From Pseudomonas sp. B21-023 (GTDB lineage Bacteria; Pseudomonadota; Gammaproteobacteria; Pseudomonadales; Pseudomonadaceae), in NCBI RefSeq assembly GCF_024749165.1, contig NZ_CP087190.1:124001-188000 (forward strand): a stretch of DNA of 64,000 bases, given 5' to 3'. The notes beneath the pieces were generated by a model. That model was given only the letters and a program-made list of their open reading frames with translations, was not told the origin of the DNA and ran no database searches. This document shows, piece after piece, positions 36,424-47,829 of the stretch. Within the stretch, counting starts at the first letter, position 1, and each line of letters begins with the position of its first letter. The translations under genes were made by a program, and so were the position numbers.

Positions 36424-37658
36424 AGCGCGTCTACCTGCTGGCAGTGTTGGCGATCGTCATTGCCGCGGCGCTGGGTATCGCGATCGCCAAGCACAGCGGC
36501 TACGTGCTGATCGCCTACGGCGGCTTCCGCTATCAGTCGGGGCTGTGGGCGGCACTGGGCGCGCTGGTCGGGATCGTCCTGCTGTTGCTGCTGGCGCGTT
36601 ACCTGGTCGGGCTGGTGCTGACGTCCTCCGGGGTGGTCAACCCCTGGTCGCGGCGCAACCGCAGCCGCCGCAAGCGCATCGCTATCGAGCAGGGGCAGCT
36701 GGACCTGGCCGAGGGGCGCTGGGCAAGTGCCCAACGCCACCTGCAGCGTGCCGCCGAATCCGATCGCCAGCCACTGCTCTACTACCTCGGCGCCGCCCGT
36801 GCCGCCAACGAACTGGGCCGGGTCGAGGAGCGTGACCAGTTGCTCGAGCGCGCCCTGGAGCGCCAACCCCAGGCAGAGCTTGCCGTCGCCCTGACCCATG
36901 CCCAACTGCAGATGGACCGCGGCGAAAGCGACGGGGCGCTGGAGGCCCTGCAGGCCATGCAGGAGCGCCATCCGCACAATGCGCAGGTGCTGCGCCTGCT
37001 GCACCGCCTGCACCTGGAGCGTGGTGACTGGCCGGCGCTGATCCGCCTGCTGCCTGACCTGCGCAAGCACAAGGTGCTGCCAGCGGCCGAACTGGCCGAC
37101 CTGGAGCAGCGTGCCTGGGGCCAGAACCTGGGCCTGGCGGCGACCCGTGACGAGGACCCGCAGACGGCGCGCCAGGCGCTCGAGCGCGCCTGGCAGCAGT
37201 TGACCAACGCCCAGCGCCAGGAGCCGCAACTGGTGTCGGCCTATGCCGAGCAGCTGCGCCAAATCGGCGCTCAGGGTGAAGCCGAGCAGGTGTTGCGCGG
37301 CGCGCTCAAGCGTGGCTACGAAAGCCATCTGGCCCGCTTGTATGGGCTGGTGCGCGGCGATGATCCTGGGCGCCAGTTGCAGACGGCCGAAGGCTGGCTG
37401 AAGGAGCATCCGCAGGACCCTAGTCTGTTGCTTACCCTAGGGCGCCTGAGCCTGCAGAATCGCCTGTGGGGCAAGGCCCGTGACTACCTGGAGAGCAGCC
37501 TGCGCATGGAGCGCAATCCAGAGGCTTGCGCGGAGCTGGCGCGGCTTCTGGCCGGCCTTGGCGAGACCGAGCGCAGCAACCAGCTGTTCCAGGAAGGCTT
37601 GGGGCTGCTGGATGAACGTCTGCTGGCGTTGCCGTTGCCGGAGGGGGTTCGGGCCTGA
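36420..37658 (+). CDS. hemY: HemY, TPR-containing membrane protein of heme synthesis
   Basis: 412 residues, overlapping hemX by 4 nt (ATGA). Two N-terminal membrane helices (VLAIVIAAALGIAIA and LGALVGIVLLLLLARYLVG), an Arg/Lys-rich linker (RRNRSRRKR) and a long TPR-like helical cytoplasmic part. This is the gammaproteobacterial HemY, unrelated to protoporphyrinogen oxidase HemY. It ends hemCDXY; a GCCCCACG/CGTGGGGC stem at 37673-37705 follows. Confidence 0.92.
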   Translation: MKRVYLLAVLAIVIAAALGIAIAKHSGYVLIAYGGFRYQSGLWAALGALVGIVLLLLLARYLVGLVLTSSGVVNPWSRRNRSRRKRIAIEQGQLDLAEGRWASAQRHLQRAAESDRQPLLYYLGAARAANELGRVEERDQLLERALERQPQAELAVALTHAQLQMDRGESDGALEALQAMQERHPHNAQVLRLLHRLHLERGDWPALIRLLPDLRKHKVLPAAELADLEQRAWGQNLGLAATRDEDPQTARQALERAWQQLTNAQRQEPQLVSAYAEQLRQIGAQGEAEQVLRGALKRGYESHLARLYGLVRGDDPGRQLQTAEGWLKEHPQDPSLLLTLGRLSLQNRLWGKARDYLESSLRMERNPEACAELARLLAGLGETERSNQLFQEGLGLLDERLLALPLPEGVRA

Positions 37659-37910
37659 AGGGGCCTGGGCTCGCCCCACGCAGAGCTCATGGCCCTCGTG
37701 GGGCCGTGCCTGGCACCGGTTTTGTTGCCTTGGCATGCGTAAATGGTGGGCGCTGAACTTTCCTTCGTCCGTGTCGGAATGTTCCCACTTTCTACGAAAA
37801 TGATTCCCTATCCATTCAGCGACTTGTCTGCGCTGTAGCGACTTGATACAAAGCGCCCCTTTCCTCTACCGTTTCAAACCACATCTCCTCTTTTCGGATC
37901 ACCTTCGCCC

Positions 37911-38408
37911 ATGTCGCTGGCCTGCCTGCGCAGCTTTTTCTTTCCCGCCTTCCTGGTCGCCGTCGCTGTGCTGGTGGCGTCGTTTCGCCTCGAGAACGTG
38001 ATCGGCCTCGACCCTTGCGCGCTGTGCTTCAGCCAGCGCCTGATGCTGGGGCTCTATGCGCTGGCTTGCCTGGGTGCGGTCGTCCACGCCGGTCAGCAGC
38101 GATTGCATGCCCGGTTGGCCTTGGGGTTCTCGGTTGCCGGCGCCTTGCTCGCCGGTCGACATGTCTGGTTGCAGGCCGAGCCGTTGCCGCTCAGCGGTTG
38201 TCATCTGCCGCTGGCGCACCTGATGGAGCGTCCCTGGGGCGAGATCCTGCGAACCTTCCTGCTGGGCAGCCCGGAATGCGTGTCGATCAACTGGAGCTTT
38301 CTCGACCTGACCCTGCCTGAATGGAGCCTGCTGGCGTTCCTGTTGCTGGCCGCGCAACCACTGTCGTGGCTGGTGGTGTATCGATTGCGCCACGGCGCGG
38401 TGGCTTGA
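37911..38408 (+). CDS. DsbB-family disulfide bond formation protein
   Basis: 165 residues with four membrane helices. The quinone-side pair CALC (Cys36/Cys39) and the second-loop cysteines (SGCHLP and SPECVS, about 97 and 124) are present, so it should reoxidise DsbA with ubiquinone. The locus between hemY and algQ corresponds to DsbH of P. aeruginosa, a second DsbB paralogue. It has its own upstream region of about 250 bp. Confidence 0.9.
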   Translation: MSLACLRSFFFPAFLVAVAVLVASFRLENVIGLDPCALCFSQRLMLGLYALACLGAVVHAGQQRLHARLALGFSVAGALLAGRHVWLQAEPLPLSGCHLPLAHLMERPWGEILRTFLLGSPECVSINWSFLDLTLPEWSLLAFLLLAAQPLSWLVVYRLRHGAVA

Positions 38409-38638
38409 TCCAGGGCAACGAGCCGGGGATTGCGCGACCAGTGGTGGCCGGCAGAGGGATTAAACGCTTGTATGAACTTAGTCTGCTGCGTACCTTGATG
38501 GGCAGGTCGCGCGGGAATAATCTCCCAGCACGCATACCGAAAATACAACTGCTCGATGCCGTTTGCTGATGTCACCTTTGTGCCACGGTGTTGTGTCGCG
38601 AGGTGCAGCGGCATCTACCCAGAAGGGAAGAGATCGCC

Positions 38639-39109
38639 ATGCTCGATAGTTGCCAGAACGCCCAGGAACGCTGGGGCGGTGTTCACAAGCTGATCGACCG
38701 TTGGCTGGAGGAGCGCCAGGAACTGGTGCAAGCCTTCCGCGCCCTGCGCGATGCCAAGCCGGCGTTTGCCGACAAAGAGAAGAACCGCGATTTCTGCGCC
38801 GTGCTGGTCGACTACGTCTCGGCCTGGCATTTCGAAGTCAGCGAGCAACTGGTCAGTGAGGCCAAGGCATTTGGCGATACCGGCGCGCTGGAGCTGGCGC
38901 AACAGATCAACCCACGCATCGATGACAGCACCCAGATCGCCCTGGCTTTCAATGACCATTGCGAGAAGGGCGAGTGCAGGGATACCGAGCGTTTCGCCGA
39001 GAAACTGGCCAAGCTCGGCAGCCTGTTGCACGAGCGCTTCGAGCTGGAAGACTGCCTGATCGAAGTGTTGCACACCGCCCACAAGCAAGAGGACGCGGTG
39101 CAGGCCTGA
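38639..39109 (+). CDS. algQ: AlgQ/Rsd family anti-sigma-70 factor
   Basis: 156 residues, all helical, starting [20 protein letters not shown] with the family core [12 protein letters not shown] and [21 protein letters not shown]. AlgQ (Rsd in enterobacteria) binds region 4 of RpoD and lowers housekeeping transcription; in P. aeruginosa it was found as an alginate and siderophore regulator. The ATG at 38639 follows AGAAGGGAAGAG. It faces the FKBP gene with one base between stops. Confidence 0.93.
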   Translation: MLDSCQNAQERWGGVHKLIDRWLEERQELVQAFRALRDAKPAFADKEKNRDFCAVLVDYVSAWHFEVSEQLVSEAKAFGDTGALELAQQINPRIDDSTQIALAFNDHCEKGECRDTERFAEKLAKLGSLLHERFELEDCLIEVLHTAHKQEDAVQA

Positions 39110-39110
39110 T

Positions 39111-39776
39111 TCAATCGGCCACGGCCATCAACTCGATCTCGAACACCAGCGGGGTGTAGGGCGCGATCAGGTCACCCGCACCGTCGGCGCCATAGGCTTG
39201 TGCCGACGGAATCACCAGGCGCCATTTGGCCCCCGCTTTCATCCGTGGCAGTACCACCTGCCATCCCGCGATCACCGAATCCAGCTTGAACCACTGCGGC
39301 TGCAGGTTCTGGTCGAATACCGTGCCATCGGGCAGCTTGCCCACGTACCGTACCTGCACACGACCGGTGGCCTTGGGTTGTGCGCCGGTGCCGCTGGCCA
39401 GTTCGCTGTAGAGAATCCCTTCGGGCAATTCGTGCACCCCAGCCTTGGTCCGCTCGCCAGCCATGAAGCGCTTTTCGGCCTCCACCAGCTTGTCCACCTG
39501 GGCCTGCTCGGCAGCGGCGTTGGCTTGTGTTTCGTGCTGTTCGAGGATGGCCTGCATGCGTGACTTGGCTATCCGTGGCGGCTCGCCCTGGTAGGCCTGG
39601 CGCAGCCCTTCGACCAGTGCGTCGAGCTGCAGGCCGGGCACTTCCTGACGCAGCCGTTCACCGAGGCTGCTGCCCAGGCTATAGGCCAGGTCGCTGTCGT
39701 TGACGGGGGCGGTCTCGGCATTGGCCAGGGAGAGCGGCGTCACCAGGCACAGGCCGAGAATCAGATAACGAGGCAT
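39111..39776 (-). CDS. Periplasmic FKBP-type peptidyl-prolyl isomerase
   Basis: 221 residues: signal peptide (MPRYLILGLCLVTPLSLANA), an N-terminal dimerisation domain (DLAYSLGSSLGERLRQEVP, LDALVEGLRQAYQG) and an FKBP domain from about 125 (GRVQVRYVGKLPDGTVFDQN, GWQVVLPRMKAGAKWRLVIPS). It resembles FkpA/FklB/Mip. It should assist folding of exported proteins. It is divergent from algP. The start at 39776 follows AGGAGACC. Confidence 0.92.
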   Translation of the reverse strand: MPRYLILGLCLVTPLSLANAETAPVNDSDLAYSLGSSLGERLRQEVPGLQLDALVEGLRQAYQGEPPRIAKSRMQAILEQHETQANAAAEQAQVDKLVEAEKRFMAGERTKAGVHELPEGILYSELASGTGAQPKATGRVQVRYVGKLPDGTVFDQNLQPQWFKLDSVIAGWQVVLPRMKAGAKWRLVIPSAQAYGADGAGDLIAPYTPLVFEIELMAVAD

Positions 39777-40000
39777 GGAGGTCTCCTGCGGCAATGAGCG
39801 CGAAGTATGCCAGCGTTGTTGGCCAGAGATGTGTAAATATCGGCACTGCACTAATGGGCAACTACACTTGTTTCCAGCTGCAAGACAACAACTTTGCCCA
39901 GGCATGCAACGCGGCGCTACCGAGACTGTCAACATGCCCTAGCGGCGGTAGCAGCAGAAGCATAGTATGAGCCGCACTCTCGTCAGCCAGGAGGTAAACC

Positions 40001-41059
40001 ATGTCGGCCAAAAAGAAGCCAGTAAGTACGCCGTTGCACCTGCTCCAGCAACTTTCGGGCAGCCTGCTCGAACATTTGGAAGATGCCTGCTCCCAAGCGC
40101 TGGCGGATGCCGAGAAACTCTTGGCCAAGTTGGAAAAACAACGTGGCAAGGCCCAGGAAAAACTCCACAACGCCCGCCTGAAGTTGCAGGACGCCGCCAA
40201 GGCCGGTAAAGCCAAGGCACAAGGCAAGGCACAAAAAGCTGCTGGCGAACTTGAAGACTTGCTCGATTCGCTCAAGGATCGCCAGGCGCAGACCCGTACT
40301 TATATCCAGCAACTCAAGCGTGATGCCCAGGAGAGCCTGAAGCTGGCCCAGGGTGTCGGCAAGGTGCGAGAGGCGGCCGCCAAGGCCCTGGGCGCACGTA
40401 CGGCAACACCGAAAGCTGCCGCCAAGCCCGCTGCAACCAAAGCCCCGGTCAAGGCTGCTGCCAAGCCGGCAACCCGTCCAACGGCCAAGCCTGCTGCTGC
40501 CAAGGCAGCGACCAAGACTGCCGCCGCCAAGCCAGCCGCCAAGCCTGTTGCCGCCAAGGCTCCGGCGAAGACTGCCGCCGCTAAACCGGCTGCCAAGCCA
40601 GCGGCCAGGCCCGCTGCCGCCAAGGTTCCGGCGAAGACTGCCGCGGCCAAACCGGCTGCCAAGCCAGCGGCCAAGCCTGCTGCCGCCAAGGCTCCGGCGA
40701 AGACTGCCGCCGCCAAACCGGCTGCCAAGCCAGCGGCCAAGCCTGCTGCTGCCAAGGCTCCGGCGAAGACTGCTGCCGCCAAGCCAGCGACCAAGCCTGC
40801 TGCCGCCAAGGCCCCGGCGAAGCCTGCCACCGCCAAGCCAGTGGCCAAGCCTGCTGCTGTCAAAGCCGCCCCGAAGCCGGCAGCCAAACCTGCAGCCAGA
40901 CCGGCCGCCGCCAAAGCCCCGGCCAAACCTGCCGCCAGCAAACCCGCCGAAAGCAAGCCTGCCACTCCGGCCGCCAGCGCCACTCCGGCGCCAGTGACCG
41001 GCGGCACCGCGCCTGCGGCCACCGGCACTCCGACTCAGTCGCCGACTTCGGCGTCCTGA
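40001..41059 (+). CDS. algP: AlgP, histone-H1-like Lys/Ala/Pro-rich regulator
   Basis: 352 residues. Residues 1-130 are a helical, partly coiled-coil domain (LHLLQQLSGSLLEHLEDACS, DLLDSLKDRQAQTRTYIQQL). Residues about 140-335 are KPAA-type repeats, like eukaryotic histone H1 and P. aeruginosa AlgP, which compacts DNA and was linked to algD transcription. The repeat region holds 66-bp tandem repeats at DNA level. Its last 25 bp overlap the 3' end of a convergent gene. Confidence 0.93.
   Translation: MSAKKKPVSTPLHLLQQLSGSLLEHLEDACSQALADAEKLLAKLEKQRGKAQEKLHNARLKLQDAAKAGKAKAQGKAQKAAGELEDLLDSLKDRQAQTRTYIQQLKRDAQESLKLAQGVGKVREAAAKALGARTATPKAAAKPAATKAPVKAAAKPATRPTAKPAAAKAATKTAAAKPAAKPVAAKAPAKTAAAKPAAKPAARPAAAKVPAKTAAAKPAAKPAAKPAAAKAPAKTAAAKPAAKPAAKPAAAKAPAKTAAAKPATKPAAAKAPAKPATAKPVAKPAAVKAAPKPAAKPAARPAAAKAPAKPAASKPAESKPATPAASATPAPVTGGTAPAATGTPTQSPTSAS
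40547..40852 (+). repeat. 66-bp tandem repeats within algP
   Basis: Three consecutive 66-bp units (40547-40612, 40613-40678, 40679-40744) encode AAAKxPAKTAAAKPAAKPAxxP and differ at a few bases. Two 54-bp shortened units follow (to 40852). Such in-frame repeats are prone to expansion or contraction and would change protein length by 22 or 18 residues per event. Confidence 0.9.
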
Positions 41060-41514
41060 AGCCCACGGGCCGCGGCGCGCAGCTGATGCAGCGCGTCGTG
41101 GTCCCGGGCCTGGTCCGGCGCCAGCCGGGCCAGCCAGTCCGGCGCCGCGCCCGCTTGTGCCGGCCACTCACGCGCCAACGCCTCCAGGCGTTCCAGCAAG
41201 GTGCGTTCAGCCTGCAGTTCCAGGGCTTTCACCTGCTCACGCATCACGCCCAGTTGCGGGTCGGCCAGCGCGTGTTCGCGCCATTGCCGGCGCAGGGCGC
41301 GTAGCGGCGCCACAACATCGCGCTGCCAGGGCCGAGCCAGCGCCTGCAGGGTGGCAATCCGTTGTTCGTCGGGGGCTATGCCGCGGGCCTGTAGCCAGGT
41401 GCCGCAAAGCAGCAGGCAGACATCGCCGCCCAGTTCCTGGAGGGCCAGGCAAGCTGCCTCGACACCCGGCCGGGCATACAGGGCCAGGGCATGATTCCAC
41501 AGGTCGGTGTGCAT
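41035..41514 (-). CDS. TIGR02444 family protein
   Basis: 159 residues beginning MHTDLWNHALALYARPGVEAACLALQ, with the family segment LLLCGTWLQARG and WQRDVVAPLRALRRQWR. It is a helical cytoplasmic protein of unknown function, conserved next to algP and the ABC-F gene in pseudomonads. Its 3' end overlaps the convergent algP coding region by 25 bp. Its start is 50 bp from yheS, which is divergent. Confidence 0.85.
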   Translation of the reverse strand: MHTDLWNHALALYARPGVEAACLALQELGGDVCLLLCGTWLQARGIAPDEQRIATLQALARPWQRDVVAPLRALRRQWREHALADPQLGVMREQVKALELQAERTLLERLEALAREWPAQAGAAPDWLARLAPDQARDHDALHQLRAAARGLQDAEVGD

Positions 41515-41564
41515 GGTTTCACTCGCGCCAGTGATCGGGGAAGCTGGTAGACTCCGCGACCATC

Positions 41565-43474
<1,910 letters not shown>

Positions 43475-43475
<1 letters not shown>

Positions 43476-44062
43476 TGGAGGAGCTGCGCTCGCTGTTACC
43501 GGGGCAGTGGATGGACTCGATGTGGCTGGGGTTGCAGATTCTGCTGATCCTGATCGCCGCGTTCGTCCTGCAGCGCATGGTCGCTCGCGGGTTGAGAAGC
43601 CTGGGCGAACGCTACCCGTTGCCGCACGAGCTGATGGTGCCGGTGCGCGGCGCCTTGCGCTGGCTGATCATGGGCAGCGCGCTGTTGTTCGTGCTCGAGC
43701 GCCTGGGTGTATCGGCCACGGTGCTGTGGACCGCGCTGTCGGGCTTCGTCGCGGTGGCGGCGGTGGCGTTCTTCGCTATCTGGAGCGTGCTGTCCAACCT
43801 GCTGTGCGCGGTGCTGATCTTCACCGTCGGGCCGTTTCGTATCGGCGATGTGGTCGAGCTGGTCGATACCCTCGACAAACCGGGGGTGAAGGGCCGGGTG
43901 ATCGCCATCAACCTGCTGTACACCACGCTGATGGAAACGCCGGAAGCGGGTGGCGCACTGGTGCAGGTGCCCAACAGCCAGTTCTTCCAGAAAGCCGTGC
44001 GCCGTTGGCGTGGCGCCGAGGCCACCACTGCGGTCAAGCCGGAATCGATCGAAACCGACTGA
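43475..44062 (+). CDS. Small MscS-family mechanosensitive channel
   Basis: 195 residues. It has two to three N-terminal membrane helices and an MscS-like pore and beta domain (AVAAVAFFAIWSVLSNLLC, FRIGDVVELVDT), and a short C-terminus. It is shorter than MscS (286) and lacks much of the C-terminal cage. The start shares a base with the yheS stop, so translation is coupled although functions seem unrelated. Confidence 0.85.
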
Positions 44063-44141
44063 AGCCGCAGAATTTACTGGTTATTTTTTCGCCAGCACCG
44101 TAGCTTAACGCTTTGTAACAAATGTTCGAGCGAGGTGTGCG

Positions 44142-44774
44142 ATGTCGATGGAAACGTGGTTGGCCTTCTTTGCCGCGTGCTGGGTGATCAGCCTGTCGCC
44201 GGGTGCCGGGGCGATCGCCTCGATGTCCAGCGGGCTGCAGTACGGTTTCTGGCGTGGTTACTGGAACGCCCTGGGCCTGCAACTGGGCCTGATCGTGCAG
44301 ATCGCCGTCATCGCCGCCGGTGTCGGCGCCATCCTCGCCGCTTCCGCCACGGCCTTCCAGGTCATCAAGTGGTTCGGCGTCGCCTACCTGGTCTACCTTG
44401 CCTACAAACAATGGCAAGCCCTGCCGATGGACATGAGCGACGAGTCCGGCGTGCGGCCGATCGGCAAGCCGCTGAGCCTGGTGTTCCGTGGCTTCCTGGT
44501 CAACGTCAGCAACCCCAAGGCGCTGGTGTTCATGCTCGCGGTGCTGCCGCAGTTCATCAACCCGCACGAGGCGTTGCTGCCGCAGTACGTGGCGATCACC
44601 GTGACCATGATCAGCGTCGACATGCTGGTGATGGCGGGTTACACCGGCCTGGCTTCGCGGGTGCTGCGCCTGTTGCGTACGCCGAAGCAGCAGAAACGCC
44701 TGAACCGTACCTTTGCCGGATTGTTCATTGGCGCGGCGACCTTCCTCGCCACCCTGCGCCGCGCGCCGATCTGA
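44142..44774 (+). CDS. LysE/RhtB-family amino-acid exporter
   Basis: 210 residues, six hydrophobic segments. The N-terminus MSMETWLAFFAACWVISLSPGAGAI is the classical LysE/RhtB opening, followed by FWRGYWNALGLQLGL and the conserved NPKALVFMLAVLPQF. It likely exports an amino acid or homoserine-like compound; the substrate is not predictable. It ends at a bidirectional terminator. Confidence 0.9.
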   Translation: MSMETWLAFFAACWVISLSPGAGAIASMSSGLQYGFWRGYWNALGLQLGLIVQIAVIAAGVGAILAASATAFQVIKWFGVAYLVYLAYKQWQALPMDMSDESGVRPIGKPLSLVFRGFLVNVSNPKALVFMLAVLPQFINPHEALLPQYVAITVTMISVDMLVMAGYTGLASRVLRLLRTPKQQKRLNRTFAGLFIGAATFLATLRRAPI

Positions 44775-44781
44775 ACTGTAC

Positions 44782-44802
44782 TGGGGCCTCCCAGAGGCCC
44801 CA
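44782..44802. terminator. Bidirectional hairpin between LysE and slipin genes
   Basis: TGGGGCCTC and GAGGCCCCA form a perfect 9-bp stem with a CCA loop, exactly filling the space between two convergent genes. Confidence 0.75.
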
Positions 44803-45555
44803 TCAGCGCTGCCGGTCCACCAGCCCCTTGAGCAAGTCCAACGGCAGTGGAAACACGATGGTCGAGCTCTTGTCTCCGGCAATCGAACCCAGCGTCTGCA
44901 TGTAGCGCAGTTGCATCGCCCCCGGCTCCTTGCCCAGCATCTGCGCCGCCTGCATGAGTTTCTCCGACGCCTGCAGCTCGCCTTCGGCATGGATCACCTT
45001 GGCCCGTCGTTCACGCTCGGCCTCGGCCTGGCGGGCAATGGCGCGGATCATCGACTCGTTGAGGTCGACGTGCTTGATCTCGACGTTGGCCACCTTGATG
45101 CCCCAGGCGTCGGTCTGCGCGTCCAGCACTTCGCGGATATCCGAGTTCAACTGTTCGCGCTCGGCCAGCAGTTCGTCCAGCTCGTGCTTGCCGAGCACCG
45201 CCCGCAGGGTGGTCTGGGCCAGCTGGCTGGTGGCGGCGAGGAAGTCCTCGACCTGGATGATCGCCTTCTGTGGGTCGAGCACGCGAAAGTACAGCACGGC
45301 GTTGACCTTGACCGAGACGTTGTCGCGGGTGATCACGTCCTGGGGCGGCACATCGAGCACCACGGTACGCAGGTCGACGCGCACCATCTGCTGGATTCCC
45401 GGAATCAGGATGATCAGGCCCGGGCCCTTGACCTGCCAGAAACGCCCGAGCTGGAACACCACGCCGCGCTCATACTCGCGCAGGATGCGCAGCGCCGACA
45501 GCAGCAGTATGGCCAGCAGCACCAGTACGGCGCTGAAACCGAATTGCATGAACAT
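44803..45555 (-). CDS. Slipin (SPFH/stomatin-like) membrane protein
   Basis: 250 residues: one N-terminal membrane anchor ([18 protein letters not shown]), then an SPFH domain ([47 protein letters not shown]) and a coiled-coil C-terminus ([23 protein letters not shown] in outline). Bacterial slipins oligomerise into microdomains and pair with NfeD; the NfeD gene is 3 bp upstream. The role is in membrane organisation or quality control. Confidence 0.93.
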   Translation of the reverse strand: MFMQFGFSAVLVLLAILLLSALRILREYERGVVFQLGRFWQVKGPGLIILIPGIQQMVRVDLRTVVLDVPPQDVITRDNVSVKVNAVLYFRVLDPQKAIIQVEDFLAATSQLAQTTLRAVLGKHELDELLAEREQLNSDIREVLDAQTDAWGIKVANVEIKHVDLNESMIRAIARQAEAERERRAKVIHAEGELQASEKLMQAAQMLGKEPGAMQLRYMQTLGSIAGDKSSTIVFPLPLDLLKGLVDRQR

Positions 45556-45558
45556 CGT

Positions 45559-46902
45559 CTACTCTCCTTGCGCCGTGGGCGCAGTGGCGCTGACCTCCAG
45601 GGTCACGCCATGACGGGCCGTCACTCGCACGTGCTGGCCAGGTTGCAGTGGTGTCGCACACTGCACCTGCCACTGTTCGCCCTGGGCCTGTGCCGAACCG
45701 CAGAACGGGTTGTCGGTGCGCACCTGCGTCACCGTGACCAGGCTGCCCACCAGCCCGGCATCGCCGCTGACCAGGGCGCGCCGGCGCGCTTTCACTGCCA
45801 TGCCCAGCACGCCGCCGAGCAACAGCGCTGAGAGCACTGCCAGGCTGATGATCAGCGCCAGCGGAATGCCGAAGCCGGGGGCGTCGGTGTCCATCAGGAT
45901 CACCGCCCCGACGACGAAGGCGACGATGCCGCCGAAGCCGACCACGCCGAAGCTGGGCAGGAACGCCTCGGCGACCATGAACGCCACCCCGAGCAGGATC
46001 AACGCCACCCCGGCATGGCTCACCGGCAGCAGTTGCAGGGCATACAGCGCCAGCAGCAGGCAGATGCCGCCGACCACGCCGCCGACCCCGGAGCCCGGGT
46101 TCATGAATTCGAACAGCAGGCCGTACACGCCGATCATGATCAGGATCAGCGCCACGCTGGGGTTGGTGATCACCGCCAGCAGGCGGGTGCGCCAGTCCGG
46201 CAGGTGTTCGGTCACGCTGGCCTCATGGGTGCGCAGTTGCACGGTCTGGCCAGCGACGAGCAGTGACTTGCCATCGAGCTGGCGCAGCAGGTCGGGGAGG
46301 TCAGCGGCGACCAGGTCGATTACCTGCAAGCGCTGGGCTTCGCTGGCGGACAGGCTGACAGCCTCGCGCACGGCCTTCTCCGCCCAGTCGGCGTTGCGCC
46401 CGCGCAGCTGGGCCAGGCCACGGATGTAGGCGGCGGCGTCATTGACCTGTTTGCGTGCCAGTGTGCCTTCTTCGCTGTTCGTGGCGGGTTGTTCAGCTTT
46501 GCCGGGAGCGCCGACCTGGACTGGCGTCGCGGCGCCGAGGTTGGTCCCTGGGGCCATGGCCGCGATATGGCTGGCGTAGAGGATGTAAGTGCCGGCGCTG
46601 GCTGCCCTGGCCCCACCCGGGGCGACGTAGGTGGCCACCGGCACGGGGCTTGCCAGGATCGCCTTGATGATCTGGCGCATGGCGCTGTCCAGCCCACCGG
46701 GGGTATCGAGGCGGATCACCACCAGTTGCGCGCGTTGTGCCTGCGCCTGGTCCAGCCCACGCAGCAGGTAGTCGGCGCTGGCCGGGCCGATGGCATCATC
46801 GACGCTCAACAGCCATACATTTGCGCCAGGCGCGCTCTGGCCACCCGGCGCGAAGCCGAGGATCAACAGCAACAGCAGCATGCGCCAGCGCTGGGCGATC
46901 AC
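45559..46902 (-). CDS. NfeD-family membrane serine protease (long form)
   Basis: 447 residues: a signal peptide, a ClpP/SppA-like serine protease domain (VVIRLDTPGGLDSAMRQIIKAI, VAPGGARAASAGTYILYASHIAAMAPG), four or five membrane helices and a C-terminal OB-fold NfeD domain (GDAGLVGSLVTVTQ). Long NfeD proteins cleave the C-terminus of partner stomatins, encoded here directly downstream. I prefer the GTG start at 46902, preceded by GAGGTG; the ATG 21 nt inside has no site. Confidence 0.92.
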   Translation of the reverse strand: MIAQRWRMLLLLLILGFAPGGQSAPGANVWLLSVDDAIGPASADYLLRGLDQAQAQRAQLVVIRLDTPGGLDSAMRQIIKAILASPVPVATYVAPGGARAASAGTYILYASHIAAMAPGTNLGAATPVQVGAPGKAEQPATNSEEGTLARKQVNDAAAYIRGLAQLRGRNADWAEKAVREAVSLSASEAQRLQVIDLVAADLPDLLRQLDGKSLLVAGQTVQLRTHEASVTEHLPDWRTRLLAVITNPSVALILIMIGVYGLLFEFMNPGSGVGGVVGGICLLLALYALQLLPVSHAGVALILLGVAFMVAEAFLPSFGVVGFGGIVAFVVGAVILMDTDAPGFGIPLALIISLAVLSALLLGGVLGMAVKARRRALVSGDAGLVGSLVTVTQVRTDNPFCGSAQAQGEQWQVQCATPLQPGQHVRVTARHGVTLEVSATAPTAQGE

Positions 46903-46998
46903 CTGTCGTCACCTCATGCAGACCTGTCCTTGAAGTTTAGCCGTGCCTGCCGGGTCACGGCCTAAACTTGAGGGTGGGGGCAAAACCGGAGGTGCATC

Positions 46999-47457
46999 AT
47001 GCGTATGGCCAAGACCCTTCAGCAGCGCCTGGACCAGGCCAACTGCGACTACGACATCATTCCCCATCCCCACTCGGCCACCAGCCTTGAGTCGGCGCGC
47101 ACGGCCGGCGTACCCGCCGAGCGGGTCGCCAAGTCAGTGATGCTTGATGACCGCCATGGCAACTTCATCATGGCCGTGCTGCCGGCCAACCGGCATCTGG
47201 ACATGACCGAGGTGCGCATGACCGGCGCCTGGCAGCTGACCCGCGAAAGCAACCTGCCGAGCCTGTTCGGCGATTGCGAGCGCGGCGCCATCCCGGCCCT
47301 GGGCGACGCCTACAACATTCCCATGCTGCTCGACCGGAGTCTTACCCGCCAGGGCGATGTCTACCTCGAGGCAGGTGACCACGATCATCTGATCCACATG
47401 AGCATGGAGCAATACTTGAAGCTGGTGCCGCACGCCGAAGTGCGCGAACTGAGCTGA
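46999..47457 (+). CDS. YbaK/ProX-family aminoacyl-tRNA deacylase
   Basis: 152 residues. The YbaK-like fold is recognisable from YDIIPHPHSATSLESARTAGVP, the lysine in ERVAKSVMLDD and the region GDCERGAIPALGDAYNIP. Such proteins hydrolyse mis-charged tRNAs (for example Cys- or Ala-tRNAPro). Divergent from the NfeD gene; the ATG at 46999 follows GGAGG. Confidence 0.87.
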   Translation: MRMAKTLQQRLDQANCDYDIIPHPHSATSLESARTAGVPAERVAKSVMLDDRHGNFIMAVLPANRHLDMTEVRMTGAWQLTRESNLPSLFGDCERGAIPALGDAYNIPMLLDRSLTRQGDVYLEAGDHDHLIHMSMEQYLKLVPHAEVRELS

Positions 47458-47516
47458 TGCTCGCAACCAACGCCGGGTTGGCGTCGTGGACGACCCGCCC
47501 GGCCCGAGGAGGAATC

Positions 47517-47759
47517 ATGGAAGCACCGAACCATCCATTTGCCGACCTGTTCAAGCAACTGGGGCTGGCGGACGATGCCACCAGCATCGACCAGTTCATT
47601 ACCACTCATTCGCCGTTGAAGAATGAGATCAAGCTGGTGGACGCACCGTTCTGGACCGAGGCGCAAAGAACCTTTTTGAAGGAAAGCATCATAGAGGACG
47701 CCGATTGGGCGGTACCCTTCGACCAACTCAACGAAGCGCTGCGTCGCCCCCGCAAATAA
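47517..47759 (+). CDS. DUF2789 protein
   Basis: 80 residues, starting MEAPNHPFADLFKQLGLADD and containing FITTHSPLKNEIKLVDAPFWTEAQ, the DUF2789 signature. It is a small helical cytoplasmic protein of unknown function, widespread in gammaproteobacteria. GAGGAG lies 6 nt before the ATG. It follows the YbaK gene by 59 bp and may be co-transcribed. Confidence 0.88.
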   Translation: MEAPNHPFADLFKQLGLADDATSIDQFITTHSPLKNEIKLVDAPFWTEAQRTFLKESIIEDADWAVPFDQLNEALRRPRK

Positions 47760-47829
47760 AGCGCCGAGCGGCACCTGATGGGTGATCGGGCCGTTGCTAT
47801 GCTCAGGTAAAACAAGAGGGGATGGCGCG

